Origin: Acanthamoeba lenticulata
Lineage: Eukaryota > Discosea > Longamoebia > Acanthamoebidae
Length of the DNA: 26,066 bases
Assembly: GCA_002179805.1 (NCBI GenBank)
Contig: NAVB01001841.1
Span: 1-26,066 of the forward strand
Direction of reading: 5' to 3'
A model generated the notes under the pieces. The model saw only the letters and a program-made list of their open reading frames with translations, was not told the origin of the DNA and did no database searches. Made by a program: the position numbers and the translations under genes. Numbering within the stretch: the stretch's first letter is position 1; each line of letters starts with the position of its first letter. This document shows positions 10,277-19,448 of the stretch, in pieces.

Positions 10277-12163
10277 TTAGCCCACCCGGAAGAGGACCTG
10301 CTTGCCTTTCTTCTTGCCTCCTCCTTGCGCGGGCGCGGCGGGCTGGTTGCCTCCTCCCCACACGCCCAAGAGCGGCCGCACGGTGGTGTTGTGGTGGTAG
10401 TTCCCGCCGTAGTGGTCAGCCGACGGCGGCGGAGGGAGCCAGCTGAAGGGGTCCTCGCTGAAGCCCACCGGGGCCGGGCCAGATGATGACGAGGAAGAGG
10501 AAGAAGATGAAGCGCCAGAGGCCACGCTTCGCGCCCAGCTTGTACCTCGGGCGGGCTGCTTCTTGTTCTTGGCTCCACCTCCACCAGCGCCACCGCCGGG
10601 CAGGGTTGGCCAGCGGTCCTCCCCCTGGGGCACGCCGGAAGGAGCTCTGCCACCACCGCGCGAGGCGCTCCAGTCGTCCCGTGTGAGGGCCGCATAGCGC
10701 CGGGGCGCTCCTCCCGAAGTCGGGTGAGCGTTGTCGGCGCCGGGCAGAGTTGGCCAGCTCTGCACCTCCTCTAGGTTGGGCGTGCGCGGGGCCGTGGGCA
10801 GCGACTCGTCAAGCGGCGCGTCCTCGTCCGATCCAGAGCTGTAGTGGTCGCGGCCGCCTCCTCGACGTCCACCGCCTCTACCGCCGCGCCGCGGGGCAGG
10901 CCCGGCGTTGTCGGCTCGCTGCTGGACGCCACGCGAGGGCGAGTCGGTGAAGACCAGGTCGAGGCTGAGCTTGGCTGCCTCGCGCTTCTTCTCCTTGCTC
11001 ATGTTGCGGTGGGCCAAGTGCACGGCGACGTCATGGGCGTGCAAGTCGAGGGCCGAACGGAAGACGACAAACTTCTTCTCCAAGCACTCCTTCTCAGAGC
11101 AGAGGAAGTGCTCCTTCTCAAAGTGGCGCTCGAGGTCATCGTAGTCCCTGTAGTACTGGAAGCTGAAGAAGAAAGTAATGCACGTAAGATCTACAGAACT
11201 ACCACTACACGCGAAGAAGTAGATTTTGGGATAGAAGGAAACGTACTAGATGCCCTGTTGACGGCAGATGTGGCAACTTTCATGTTTCTCGGTGAGATGC
11301 TTGTAGAGATGCTCCTTGTTATAGAAGCTGCGGTTGCAGAACTCGCAGCGCTGGTGAGCGTCGTCGGCGTTCTTGTCGCCTTGCAGGTGGCGCTGGAGCT
11401 CGTTCTTGGTGAAGAGGGGCTGCTCGTGCGTAAAGGCCGCACGGTGCTCGAGGCACACCGCGCAGAAGAAGAGCCGGTGCTCCTCCTGCAGGTGGCGCTT
11501 GAGCTGGCCGAGCGAGCGGAAGCCGGTGCTGTGGCACACCGTACACGAGTACTCCCACAGCTTGAGAGCGGCCGTGCGGTCATCTTCAGCCTCGAAGTAG
11601 ATGCCCTGCAGCTTTGGTGTAGTTGCCAGCTGGTCCAGGGCAAAATCGCTAAAGGTCTTGGTGGCGTCGTGTGTGAAGACCACCTGCGGCAGCTTGGTCT
11701 TGCACCAGCACTGGTCGTCCTTGTAAAGCTCTCGCCGGCGGAGACAACACAGATGGCAGATGTTGTTATGATTACATTGGCCGAGGGAGTGGATCTCAAT
11801 AGGTTCGCAGCAGGTGAGGCACGCCTCACGATCGTCGTCTTCCGCGGTAGTCGCAGTAGAAGGATCCACTGCGGACGTGGTGGAAGTGGTAGTTGTGGTA
11901 GTGGCGGAGGAGGCTGACTTGTGCTCCTCGTGGGCGGGTACTCGAGGGTGGCGCGGCTGGTTTCGATGGTGGTGAGCTGGGTGCTCTCGATGCCCTCGAG
12001 TGTGCCTTGCGTGGGTGTGCTTCGGCTTGGTGCCCTCTTCGCCGGATACAGCGGGGCGCTTGCGTGCGGGCTGCTGGCGGGGGCGATGCATTCGTGGGGC
12101 GGCGGGGCCAGCTTGCGAGTCTTCAGCGGCAGGGGCGACGGGAGGGGGAGCGGTGGTAGTCAT
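10277..12163 (-). CDS. ZNF598: ZNF598/Hel2-type RING and C2H2 E3 ubiquitin ligase
   Basis: Two exons (12163-11247, 11162-10277) encode 600 aa. A low-complexity His/Arg/Thr N-terminus leads into a RING at about 115-160 that begins CLTCCEPIEIHSLGQCNH and ends CWCKTKLPQVVF, the ZNF598/Hel2 pattern. It is followed by C2H2 fingers: CTVCHS...HLQEEH, CAVCLEHR, CEFCNRSF...HLTEKH, CHICRQQG, and CSEKEC...HAHDVAVH. The second half is Gly/Arg/Ser-rich and disordered, with two WPTLPG repeats, and ends in a Lys-rich segment, also as in the family. ZNF598/Hel2 senses collided ribosomes and ubiquitinates small-subunit proteins to start ribosome-associated quality control; role inferred from homology. The start at 12163 was preferred over an in-frame Met at 12382 because the extra segment looks like 5' UTR. 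It is divergent from the F-box gene. Confidence 0.92.
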
Positions 12164-12468
12164 TGTGGATGTGGTGGGAGTAGGGCGTGTAGAAGCGGTG
12201 TTGTTGGAGCGCGGAATCTTGAGAAATGCGGTGCGATAGCTGCAGGGAGGTGCAAAATACAAATTGTTTTGGCACGGCGGAAGGTGGGGTGGTCGTGCTC
12301 GTCTAGTATGTCTCAGTTGCCCGTTTGGGTGTTGCAGATGAGTAAGCGGTAGCCCCACGCGAGTTGAGGTGAAGCCCTCCATTCTAGTGCTTTTCCCTGG
12401 CGCTTTCTGAGAAGCCGTGGCGCTGAAAATGCATTACATTTTATTTTGCCTCTATTTCTCAACCACAG
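12164..12468. other. Divergent promoter region between ZNF598-like and F-box/LRR genes
   Basis: About 300 bp shared by two head-to-head genes. The start of the plus-strand gene sits directly after a TTTCTCAACCACAG-like acceptor, so a 5' UTR intron there is possible. No TATA motif of good quality was found. Confidence 0.5.
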
Positions 12469-13990
12469 ATGGAGAGGGGTCAAGTCTCTCTTGGGGAAGC
12501 TGTGCCATCGCTGCCGCCAGAGATATGGGCCCAAGTGGTGGACTGGATTCGGCAGGACTGCGTGAGGGGCAGTGGCAAGGAGCGCCACGTGCTTCTGCGG
12601 TCAGTCGCGCTTGTGTGCTCCCTCTTTCGGTACCTCGTCATTCCTCATGTGCGGGTGGGCAAAGGCAGAGCGCGTCGTGGCAACATGTCCAACCCACTTT
12701 CTCGTACAAGCGCGCTTGTTATGTCCTCAGTCAAGGCCTTGGTGGTACACGTGCCGAACGAGACCTGCCCCTCCTATGACGAACTCTTCTTGGACGCAGG
12801 CGAGTCGCGCACCTTGTTCGTCAGGTAAGACCCAGTGGGCAAACCATCCACGTTGATAATTGCATTGATTGTGTATGTGTATGTGCGACTCTTGGTGGCG
12901 AACGTTGTTTGTAAATTGTAGCACGCTGCGATCGGTGGCGCAGATGTGCACCGGCCTCGAAGCGCTTCGTGTGGATGGCTGCGGGCTGAACTTTCGCGAC
13001 GAGGCGGAGCTTCTTGCAGCGCTTCCCGCTCAGTCGCTACGACGGCTCACGCTGGAGAACTGCAAGATCAGCGACGCGCACATCTCCGTGATGGACTCGG
13101 CCATCCTGCGCCGGCTAGAGTACCTCAAGATCGCGTTTTGTGACGGCCTCGTGGACTTCCTATCCATCATCAAGGCCAAACTGCGCGCTTCGGAGACGAA
13201 GAACGACCTCATGCACGAGTCTAACGAGCAGCACGATCAAGAAGACGATGACGAGGTCATGACGATGAGGGTCGATGAGTCCACCAAAGAAGGAAGTGGG
13301 AAAGACCATAAAGAGGAAGACGACGATGACGAGATTGCACGCGAACTGCACCACAAAAGACTCAAGTCGACTCCAGAGGCGGAGGAGTTCCTCCCCAAGG
13401 AGGAAGTCCCTTTGCACGACGTGCGAGTCCACCACGCCAAGGACGAACCCGAGTACCGCCTGCGAGAGCTGGTGCTGGTCCACTGCCCAACGCTCATGTC
13501 GCTCAAGCACCTGCCACGCCGGCTGGAGCGGCTCAGCCTTCAGAGCTGTTACCACATCAAAGACCCGGACATGCTCCGGATCTTCAAGCTGCCCTACTTG
13601 AAGTACCTCCTGCTCTCGGTCAATCGGTACGCCATTGGTTTATATTAGTTTTTTTAATTTTATTATTTTATTCATATTTATTGATCAATCGTGACTCTAT
13701 CCCTGTGGCCATGCCCGCACGATAACATGTGGGGGGCCAAAGACTGGTGACCGACTCTGGGCTGGCCGCGCTCCCTCTCGAGTCCCTGGACGAGTTCCAC
13801 TTGCACTACTGGGGCATTGGCGTCACGCCGCAGGGTACGGCCGCAAGATAGAATACTACTCTCCACCCAAGTAGTGGTTGACACAATCCCAACGTGCACA
13901 GGTATGATGCAGGTCAGGTCTCGCTGCCGCATTTCCCGCGTGACCCTGTGCGTGGCGGCTGCTTGTCCCGCGCTACGCGATGATAGTTAA
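12469..13990 (+). CDS. F-box / leucine-rich-repeat protein
   Basis: Four exons (12469-12824, 12922-13626, 13743-13834, 13902-13990) give 413 aa, in frame throughout. Residues about 14-62 match an F-box (LPPEIWAQVV...LRSVALVCSLFRYL), which normally binds Skp1 in SCF ubiquitin ligases. From about 120 onward there are AMN1-like leucine-rich repeats: LEALRVDGCGL, LRRLTLENCKI, LEYLKIAFCDG, LRELVLVHCPT, LERLSLQSCYHI, LKYLLLSVNR and LDEFHLHYWGIG. Between the third and fourth repeat lies an Asp/Glu/Lys-rich insert of about 80 residues, probably a disordered loop. It likely selects substrates for an SCF ligase; the substrate is unknown. The last exon has weaker repeat character, so the exact C-terminus is less certain. 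Confidence 0.8.
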
Positions 13991-14015
13991 CTCCGGTTGG
14001 CGCCTTAATTGGCCA

Positions 14016-14021
14016 ATAAAA
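14016..14021 (+). promoter_or_regulatory. Polyadenylation signal of F-box gene or TATA-like element of the next gene
   Basis: AATAAA (in CCAATAAAAG) lies 26 bp after the F-box stop codon and about 100 bp before the beta-helix start codon. Both uses are possible; an adjacent ATTGGCCAAT palindrome contains CCAAT boxes on both strands. Confidence 0.4.
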
Positions 14022-14123
14022 GAGTTTGTGACGACATGTGGCTATTAAACTGTTCAGTGGCTGCGATGGTGTGGCTTGTTTTTTGCCTCCCTGCCGCGCT
14101 TCGTTTGCACCACAACCACCACA

Positions 14124-16327
14124 ATGCAAGCCGCCATCGTGTTGCTTGTTTTTGCCTCCTTGCTTTGCGCGTGCTCGGGGACGACCTACTACCTCTACCC
14201 CACTAACTCCACGTGGGCCACCGTTATCCAAGGCTTGAAGGCCGGCGATACGGCAATTTTGGCCGAGTGAGTTCGTCCCTTGCTGCAAGTGTTGTTCCTC
14301 GCCTTCTCTTACTTAATTTATTATTATTATTTGTTTACCAGAGGCTCGTACACAACTCCAAGCAACAAGCTCTATGTGCAATTGAGCGGCACGAAAGAGG
14401 CGCCCATCGTGGTGCAAGGTGCCGGGGCAGAAAAGACGATAATCTCGCGTACGAGTACGGCGCAAAACGTGATCGACCTCACTGGCACCTACTTCTCGTT
14501 CTACAACATGACCTTCACGGGTGGCTCCAAGGGCGTGCGGATTGAGGGTGCGTGTGCCCTGCCTCTTTTACCTTCAAAGCGTATTTTTTCTTCATTAATT
14601 TTGTATCTCCGCAAAATGGGCCAATCTGGTGCTCGCTCAGGAACGAGCTCACACATTCTCTTTGACGGTGTCAACATCCACGACACGGCCGACACGGCCT
14701 TCAGTGCGAATGATGCATCAAGCACCTACACCGCCCTCACGCTGCGCCGCATGGAGGTTTACAACACCGGCACGAATGAGGGCGAGTATGTCTTCTCTTT
14801 GCCATAGCTATTTTTATTTTATTTTCTTTTTTGAACTTATTTTTTGAACTTTTTTAACTTTTACGTTTTTCATACTTATCTCTTTGCCGTTGTCTCCTTT
14901 GATCAGGTGTTTCTACCTCGGGCGTTCGCAGGAACCTGCTAGTCCGGTTGTCGAAAGCCTGGTGGAGCTCAACTATTGCCATGACACTGCCAACGCTAAA
15001 CTGGGTTATGGCAGCGGCATCCAGCTGAAGAGTGGATCCTTCAGTGCGTGCTTCTTTTCTTGTAGTTACATGTTTGTGTGCGTTGCTCCTCAACTTTTAA
15101 ATTATCCCATCATGGGATCTTCTCTCCTGCAGACAACGTCATTCGTGACAATGTTCTCTACAACACGCGGTCTCCTGGTATTTTGATCTATGATGATTAC
15201 AGTGTACGTGTCAGTTCTCTTTTCGCTCTTTGTTCATTTAAAATCAATTCTCACCATTTTTTAAAAAAAAACTATGCTGACCGTAGAACGGACCCAACTT
15301 GGTGGAGGGCAACGTCGTGATCACCACCCAAGAAAATGGCATTCAGCTGAGCTCCGGCGCCACCGTGAGGAACAACATCGTTGTGGGCGCCAAGTCATAC
15401 GGCATCTACGTTTCGAGCAATACTCTCCAAGGTGCTTACCACGACATCCAGATCGAGCACAACACGGTCTACAACTCGGGCAGCACCGACCTCTATCTCC
15501 CGGTACAACACCATGGCGAATCTGCTTGTCCTCTTTTTTTTTATTTTTATTCGTTTCGTTTTTCGTTTTTCGTTTTTTTTTCTTCAGCTTGTCTCCTCTC
15601 GCTCTCTCTCTCTCTCTCTTTCTTTTCCTTAAAGCCTCACGACGTTGTCGCCAATGGTGTGCTTCCCGCTTGGCCAGACCCTGGAGGGAAGCTCCTTTGT
15701 CACCGTCAACAACGCCTTCTTGACGCCAGGCAAGGCCTTCAATGACCGGACCCAGACTAACACGATCTGGCTCAACAACGCTTATGTTGGCAACAGCCCA
15801 GTGCCCGACGGTACCCAAACGCCCGCCAGCGCCTGACACCCACTTCACCACCACCACCACAACCACCACGCTCACTTACCTGCTTGCGGTGCACAGGTGT
15901 GGCCAAAGGTGGTGCGTTCAACGTGACCATTGACGACGTGACGAACGCAGACGGCAACAACTTCTACCCGACCGCGGACAGCCTCCTCATCTCCGCTGGC
16001 AGCGCGGCCTACCCCCAGCGTGTTACGTTCGACTTTAACGGCACACCTCGTAGCTCCAGCCCCACCGTTGGCGCCTACGTACAAGCTTCCCTTCCAATTA
16101 CAAGCCCTTTTCTGTTTTTAACTTGTGGTCTTGGGTGGGTGATTGGCCAGGAATACACGGCGGCCACGAACCCGGGCCCACCGATCGGAACTCACTTCAA
16201 GGGCGAGTCGTCGTCCAACACCCCGCCTCCCAGCGGCGGTGGCGCTGGTGGCGGTTCCAGCACCTCCAGCGAGAGGGCCCGCGCCATCTGGCTTGCCCTC
16301 CTGGCCCGCGCGAGTGACACCTACTGA
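14124..16327 (+). CDS. Secreted right-handed parallel beta-helix protein
   Basis: Nine exons (14124-14266, 14342-14547, 14641-14785, 14907-15043, 15133-15203, 15287-15502, 15678-15810, 15897-16078, 16151-16327) give 469 aa. Residues 1-19 form a classic signal peptide (hydrophobic AAIVLLVFASLLC before CSG). The body consists of repeating short beta-strand turns typical of pectate-lyase-like folds: IVVQGAG, YFSFYNMTFTGG, ILFDGVNIHDT, NYCHDT, NNVIRDNVLYNT, NLVEGNVVITTQENGI, VRNNIVVGA, IQIEHNTVYNSG. It ends with a Pro/Gly/Ser-rich linker. Likely an extracellular or lysosomal carbohydrate-active or adhesive protein; no catalytic residues could be assigned, so no enzyme class is given. The join at 15502/15678 is uncertain: an acceptor at 15634 also keeps exon 6 open but runs into a stop in another frame. 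Confidence 0.8.
15602..15619 (+). repeat. (CT)9 microsatellite in beta-helix intron 6
   Basis: CT run preceded by T-rich sequence (TTTCGTTTTTCG-like). It forms a strong pyrimidine tract upstream of two competing acceptor sites at 15634 and 15677. Confidence 0.7.
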
Positions 16328-16801
16328 GAGCTCGGCCAGGTGCGTAGTTCATCAGCAATGTCTTCTGGTGCACTCTTTGGCTGTTTGCGTAGCCGTTAAT
16401 CTCAATCTACTGTACTTGTCGCTTCACCCTGTTCGCCCTTTTCTCAAGGGAAACTACAAGTTGGTGAGAAAAAGAAGAATTCAAAAGGGAAAGGAAACAT
16501 GTCCATTCGGTGGTTTCACATCGACGCAGACAAGCTGATGCTGACTCAGATGATGAAGCCTTCGTCTACCTGTCGGTGACGCAGGTGGAAGTTGAGCTCG
16601 GCCGCAACGACAGCGAAGAAGAGAAAGAGGAAAGTGGCGATTGATCACAAAGCTGGTGCGCTTGAAATCACGAAGATGAAGAGATTGGCCCTGGCCAGGT
16701 CGAACATCATCAACCGAGGAACAGAACAGAGATTCATGAGTAATCACATACAACAACATAACATAAAAATAAAACCGTCAAGGATGGAGTGGCACATACG
16801 A
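16328..16801. other. Convergent 3' spacer with one weak small-gene candidate
   Basis: About 470 bp between the stop codons of the beta-helix and deaminase genes, longer than other convergent spacers here. Apart from the two-exon small candidate reported separately, nothing was recognised on either strand. Minus-strand frames in it show no domain. Confidence 0.5.
16358..16644 (+). CDS. Possible small acidic protein (two exons, speculative)
   Basis: Joining 16358-16388 to 16535-16644 gives a 46-aa frame: a short Met-Ser-Ser-Gly start, then an acidic segment with DADSDDEAFVYLSVTQVEVE and a Glu/Lys/Asp tail before TGA. The donor is GTAGCC and the acceptor ACAAG, both weak. The second part looks protein-like (alternating hydrophobic and acidic residues, open for over 170 bp on this strand without an ATG), which is why it is listed. 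It may instead be untranslated sequence of either neighbour. No family is recognised. Confidence 0.18.
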
Positions 16802-17625
16802 TCAAGGACGGGTACGGCGCGCCTCACCACGCTCGGCCGAGGTGACGTAGTGAGGCGCCGCGTATAACTCTTCCACACTCTGCCAGGGCGCCACGACACA
16901 CACACACCCACGAGCCGCTCAGTGCCGTCAACAATAACAACATTCCCGCTTGAGGAGGTACCTGCTTGACCCAACGCACAGGCCGGGGTCCTGACGGGGC
17001 CAAGCCGAGCGCGGTGGGGCGTTCAATGGAAGAGGCGGCTGGGCGAGCTGGCTTGACGCTGAAGAACACGCGCTTGACGCCGCACTGGCGCAGCAACTCG
17101 AGGCACAGATGGCACGGGCGCGAGTCGCTCAGGCCATGCGCCTCGCCCACTGCTGCCAGCTGCACTACGAACAAGTCGCAGCCCTTGACCCGCTTGGATC
17201 TTCTCAGAAAAAAACAACCAACCATAAAGGTTGGATTTAGAAAACGAAACTGGAGCCGCATGAACTGGGGGAAGCGATCGATTACGTACCGATGCTTATT
17301 GGGCAAAGCCTTTCGATCTGGACGTGTCGAGGTGTTTAGAGCCCGCTTTAAAACGATACAGGGCTTCCATTTCGGCGTGGGTCGAGCTATGACATAGAAC
17401 GCCCCAATCCACACCATTAGAAACTTGGCTTGCCACAAGCTTCTGGATGAAGAGAGTTGGGGAACGGTACCAGTGGTTGGTGCCATCGAGACGTGAACGG
17501 TGAGAGTTGTGGCCCTTGGCAATGACGCGACCGCCCTTCACGAGAACGGCTCCGTGCTTGCGAAACATGTCACTATGCTTTGCCTCCTCTGCGGCCAGCC
17601 CTAAAAACTTATCCGTGCGGTTCAT
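16802..17625 (-). CDS. dCMP/cytidine-deaminase-family protein
   Basis: Three exons (17625-17360, 17202-16962, 16879-16802) give 194 aa. The N-terminal FRKHGAVLVKGGRVIAKGHN is the strand-helix start of the CMP/dCMP deaminase fold. The zinc site is HAE (residues 83-85, Glu85 the proton shuttle) plus PCHLC (118-122, Cys119 and Cys122). CGVKRVFFS after it is the usual beta-strand. Members deaminate dCMP, cytidine or other bases; substrate cannot be told here. Between GHN and HAE there is a longer than usual loop of about 40 residues, and the C-terminus is Pro/Arg-rich. The first splice joins codon CT|A across an unusual GTATCG donor; a GTACGT donor further on (17288 region) looks better by consensus but would put a stop in frame. 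Divergent from the four-TM gene 170 bp away. Confidence 0.8.
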
Positions 17626-17795
17626 AACTACTCAGCTACTTCTTCAAATCGACTGTTGTTGGTGGGGTGAAAAGAAACTTGCACAACTGTTTTTGGGCGT
17701 GCCGGTTTTTTTTTGTCTGTATTACTTGTTTCGGAGAAAAAGAGGACTTTCACTCAAAGTGAGCCGGCGAGCGGAGCTTGTCAGTGCAACGAAGC

Positions 17796-19007
17796 ATGAA
17801 GCAGGGCGTAAGTGGAGGGCTGCGGCTTGTACAAGCAAATACGGACCAGTTAGGTCCTTCCACGAAACGAGTCACACTGCTTGTACTCATTACATTCATT
17901 TTCGTACGGTGACCGCCGCGCGCCGCTCCGCTTCGTTCTTTTGTCCCCCCCCTTGTTTGAGCTGCCTGACGGTGGGTTCATGGCTAGTTGTGGTGGTTGG
18001 CCTGTGGCATTTATGGCATCATCTCGCCGTCTGCCTGGAGCGTCGCGTACTTTGTGCTGATCGTTCTGGCCCTTTCCGTCTGCTTGGTTGGGTTTAATGC
18101 AGCGTGGAAACGCAAGCGGCCGTTCCTCTTCCTCGTACGCGCTATTTCACCAACTCAGAGTCCTGACATTGAACTGAACGTGACCCTCGCGTGCAGTACA
18201 TTCTGGGCATGATCGTGCTGATGGGGCTCATTTCCGTTAGCCTAGTCGTCCTGGTCATCACCGGGTTCCTCAAACTGTCACTCAACTTCGACTTTCTGGT
18301 GGCTGTCCTCTTCGACCTCGCCGTGTTGATCATTGAGGTAAGACTCACCACAGAACATTTCACAATTTGAAAAAAAGGAAACTCTTTTGTTAAACTCACG
18401 AGTTTTATCAGGGCTTCTCGGTCGTGGTTGCCTACAGCCTCACCAAGGATCTCGACCCCAAGCGCGTTGGTATGTCCCAGGCTTCATATATAGCCTAGGT
18501 CATAAACCTCACGATTCTCCTCTCCTCTAGTGGCAACCCTCCACAGCGACGGCGGAGCGTCAGAGCCGCAAGAGTTCACGTTCTCTGAGGGCGCCGGGGC
18601 TGTGGAGATGCAGCCAGCGGCCTCTCTTCCCACCGTGGATAGCACCCAGCTCCCGGGCGTTGGTCTACATGCACAGACTGGCGGTTACGTGCCATCGTTC
18701 TACTACGATCCTGTGACGGGCACCTACGGCCCAGCCGGTCAACAGCAGCAGCCTATGCCTCCTCCTTCTCCTGCCGTGTACACTCCCTATGCGCTGCCGA
18801 TGGTCTATCCTCCTCCTCCTCCCCAGGTACAGACCCCACAGCGCGCTCAGCTGCTTCGCCAAGTAGCACAGACGTTAACACGTTTTCTCCCGGCTATGTG
18901 GTGATGCGTGGGCGGTACACTAGCAGTTTGTCACCACTTACGACTTGCCCGCGTCGCGTCCCGTCTACGAGAACGACCTCATCGATGCCCCCTCCACCAG
19001 TGCTTGA
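17796..19007 (+). CDS. Four-transmembrane protein with Pro/Tyr-rich cytosolic tail (paralogue A)
   Basis: Six exons (17796-17903, 17988-18134, 18197-18337, 18412-18469, 18531-18826, 18927-19007) give 276 aa. Four hydrophobic segments occupy about 25-48, 52-75, 86-108 and 113-140; a Lys/Arg patch (WKRKR) follows TM2. The remaining half is soluble: Gly/Glu-rich, then Tyr/Pro/Gln-rich with a PPPPPQ run, ending with ASRPVYEND near the C-terminus. The layout (short N-terminus, four TMs, long tail) resembles tetraspan proteins, but no tetraspanin CCG motif is present, so no family is assigned. The gene at 24241-25441 is its paralogue: same order of segments, matching intron positions and a shared RPxYEN motif. 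Likely at the plasma membrane or an endosome; function unknown. Confidence 0.8.
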
Positions 19008-19019
19008 TGTGTCGACAAA

Positions 19020-19025
19020 AATAAA
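19020..19025 (+). promoter_or_regulatory. Polyadenylation signal of paralogue A
   Basis: AATAAA 13 bp after the stop codon of the four-TM gene. Position is close but usable in a compact genome. Confidence 0.5.
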
Positions 19026-19203
19026 CGAATGTTTTCCGCGCTTCCGGCCACAAGAAAAGGAGAAAAGCATGGGAGTGGCCCCACGTCATCAAACCACAGA
19101 AGTTTCACCGCAACAGAAGTCCTTGCGACCTCGGCGCGGTAGAAGTTGGCGTACGAAAGCTCCTCGCCGGCAGGAACTCGTTTCCGTTTTCCTGGCCTTC
19201 ACC
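19026..19203. other. Intergenic spacer upstream of the HEXXGH gene
   Basis: Nothing coding is seen. Together with the TATA box, the spliced leader region and the start codon, the full interval between the two genes is about 440 bp. Confidence 0.5.
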
Positions 19204-19211
19204 TATATAAA
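19204..19211 (+). promoter_or_regulatory. TATA box (TATATAAA) of the HEXXGH gene
   Basis: A canonical TATATAAA element, the best in the window. A transcript would start near 19235-19240. About 50 bp later a GTAAGT donor (19291) and an acceptor ending at about 19393 suggest an intron in the 5' UTR, with translation from 19449. Confidence 0.65.
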
Positions 19212-19448
19212 CACTTCACGGCCCGTCTTGTCTGCTCATACTCCACTGTGAACACAACATAACACTCAGCCTCAGCACCATCTTCAGTTCCGTAAGTTAG
19301 CGCACATATACATCCTCACCTCCACACCACAAAGAGTACGCCTTGCTTTAGTTCCGGATATATGGCCACTACCTCACTGGTTGTGACGTGCAGACCGAAA
19401 ATAGGGGGAGAACCAGAAAACGCAACATACGTCCCCAAGGGCACAAAC

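Noticed and set aside
10844..11917. 357-codon plus-strand open frame
   Set aside because: Antisense to the C2H2 fingers of the ZNF598-like gene; Leu/Val/Glu-rich shadow only.
12164..12382. In-frame upstream start for the ZNF598-like protein
   Set aside because: The added 73 residues have no domain or typical codon bias and would nearly consume the divergent promoter. Kept only as an alternative.
17288..17359. Treating the deaminase as a frameshifted pseudogene
   Set aside because: A GTATCG donor at 17359 gives a fully open three-exon model with both zinc motifs, so a frameshift is not required.
19362..19448. Upstream ATG of the HEXXGH gene
   Set aside because: The 29 added codons are atypical for this gene and lie across a likely 5' UTR intron (GTAAGT at 19291 to an acceptor near 19393).
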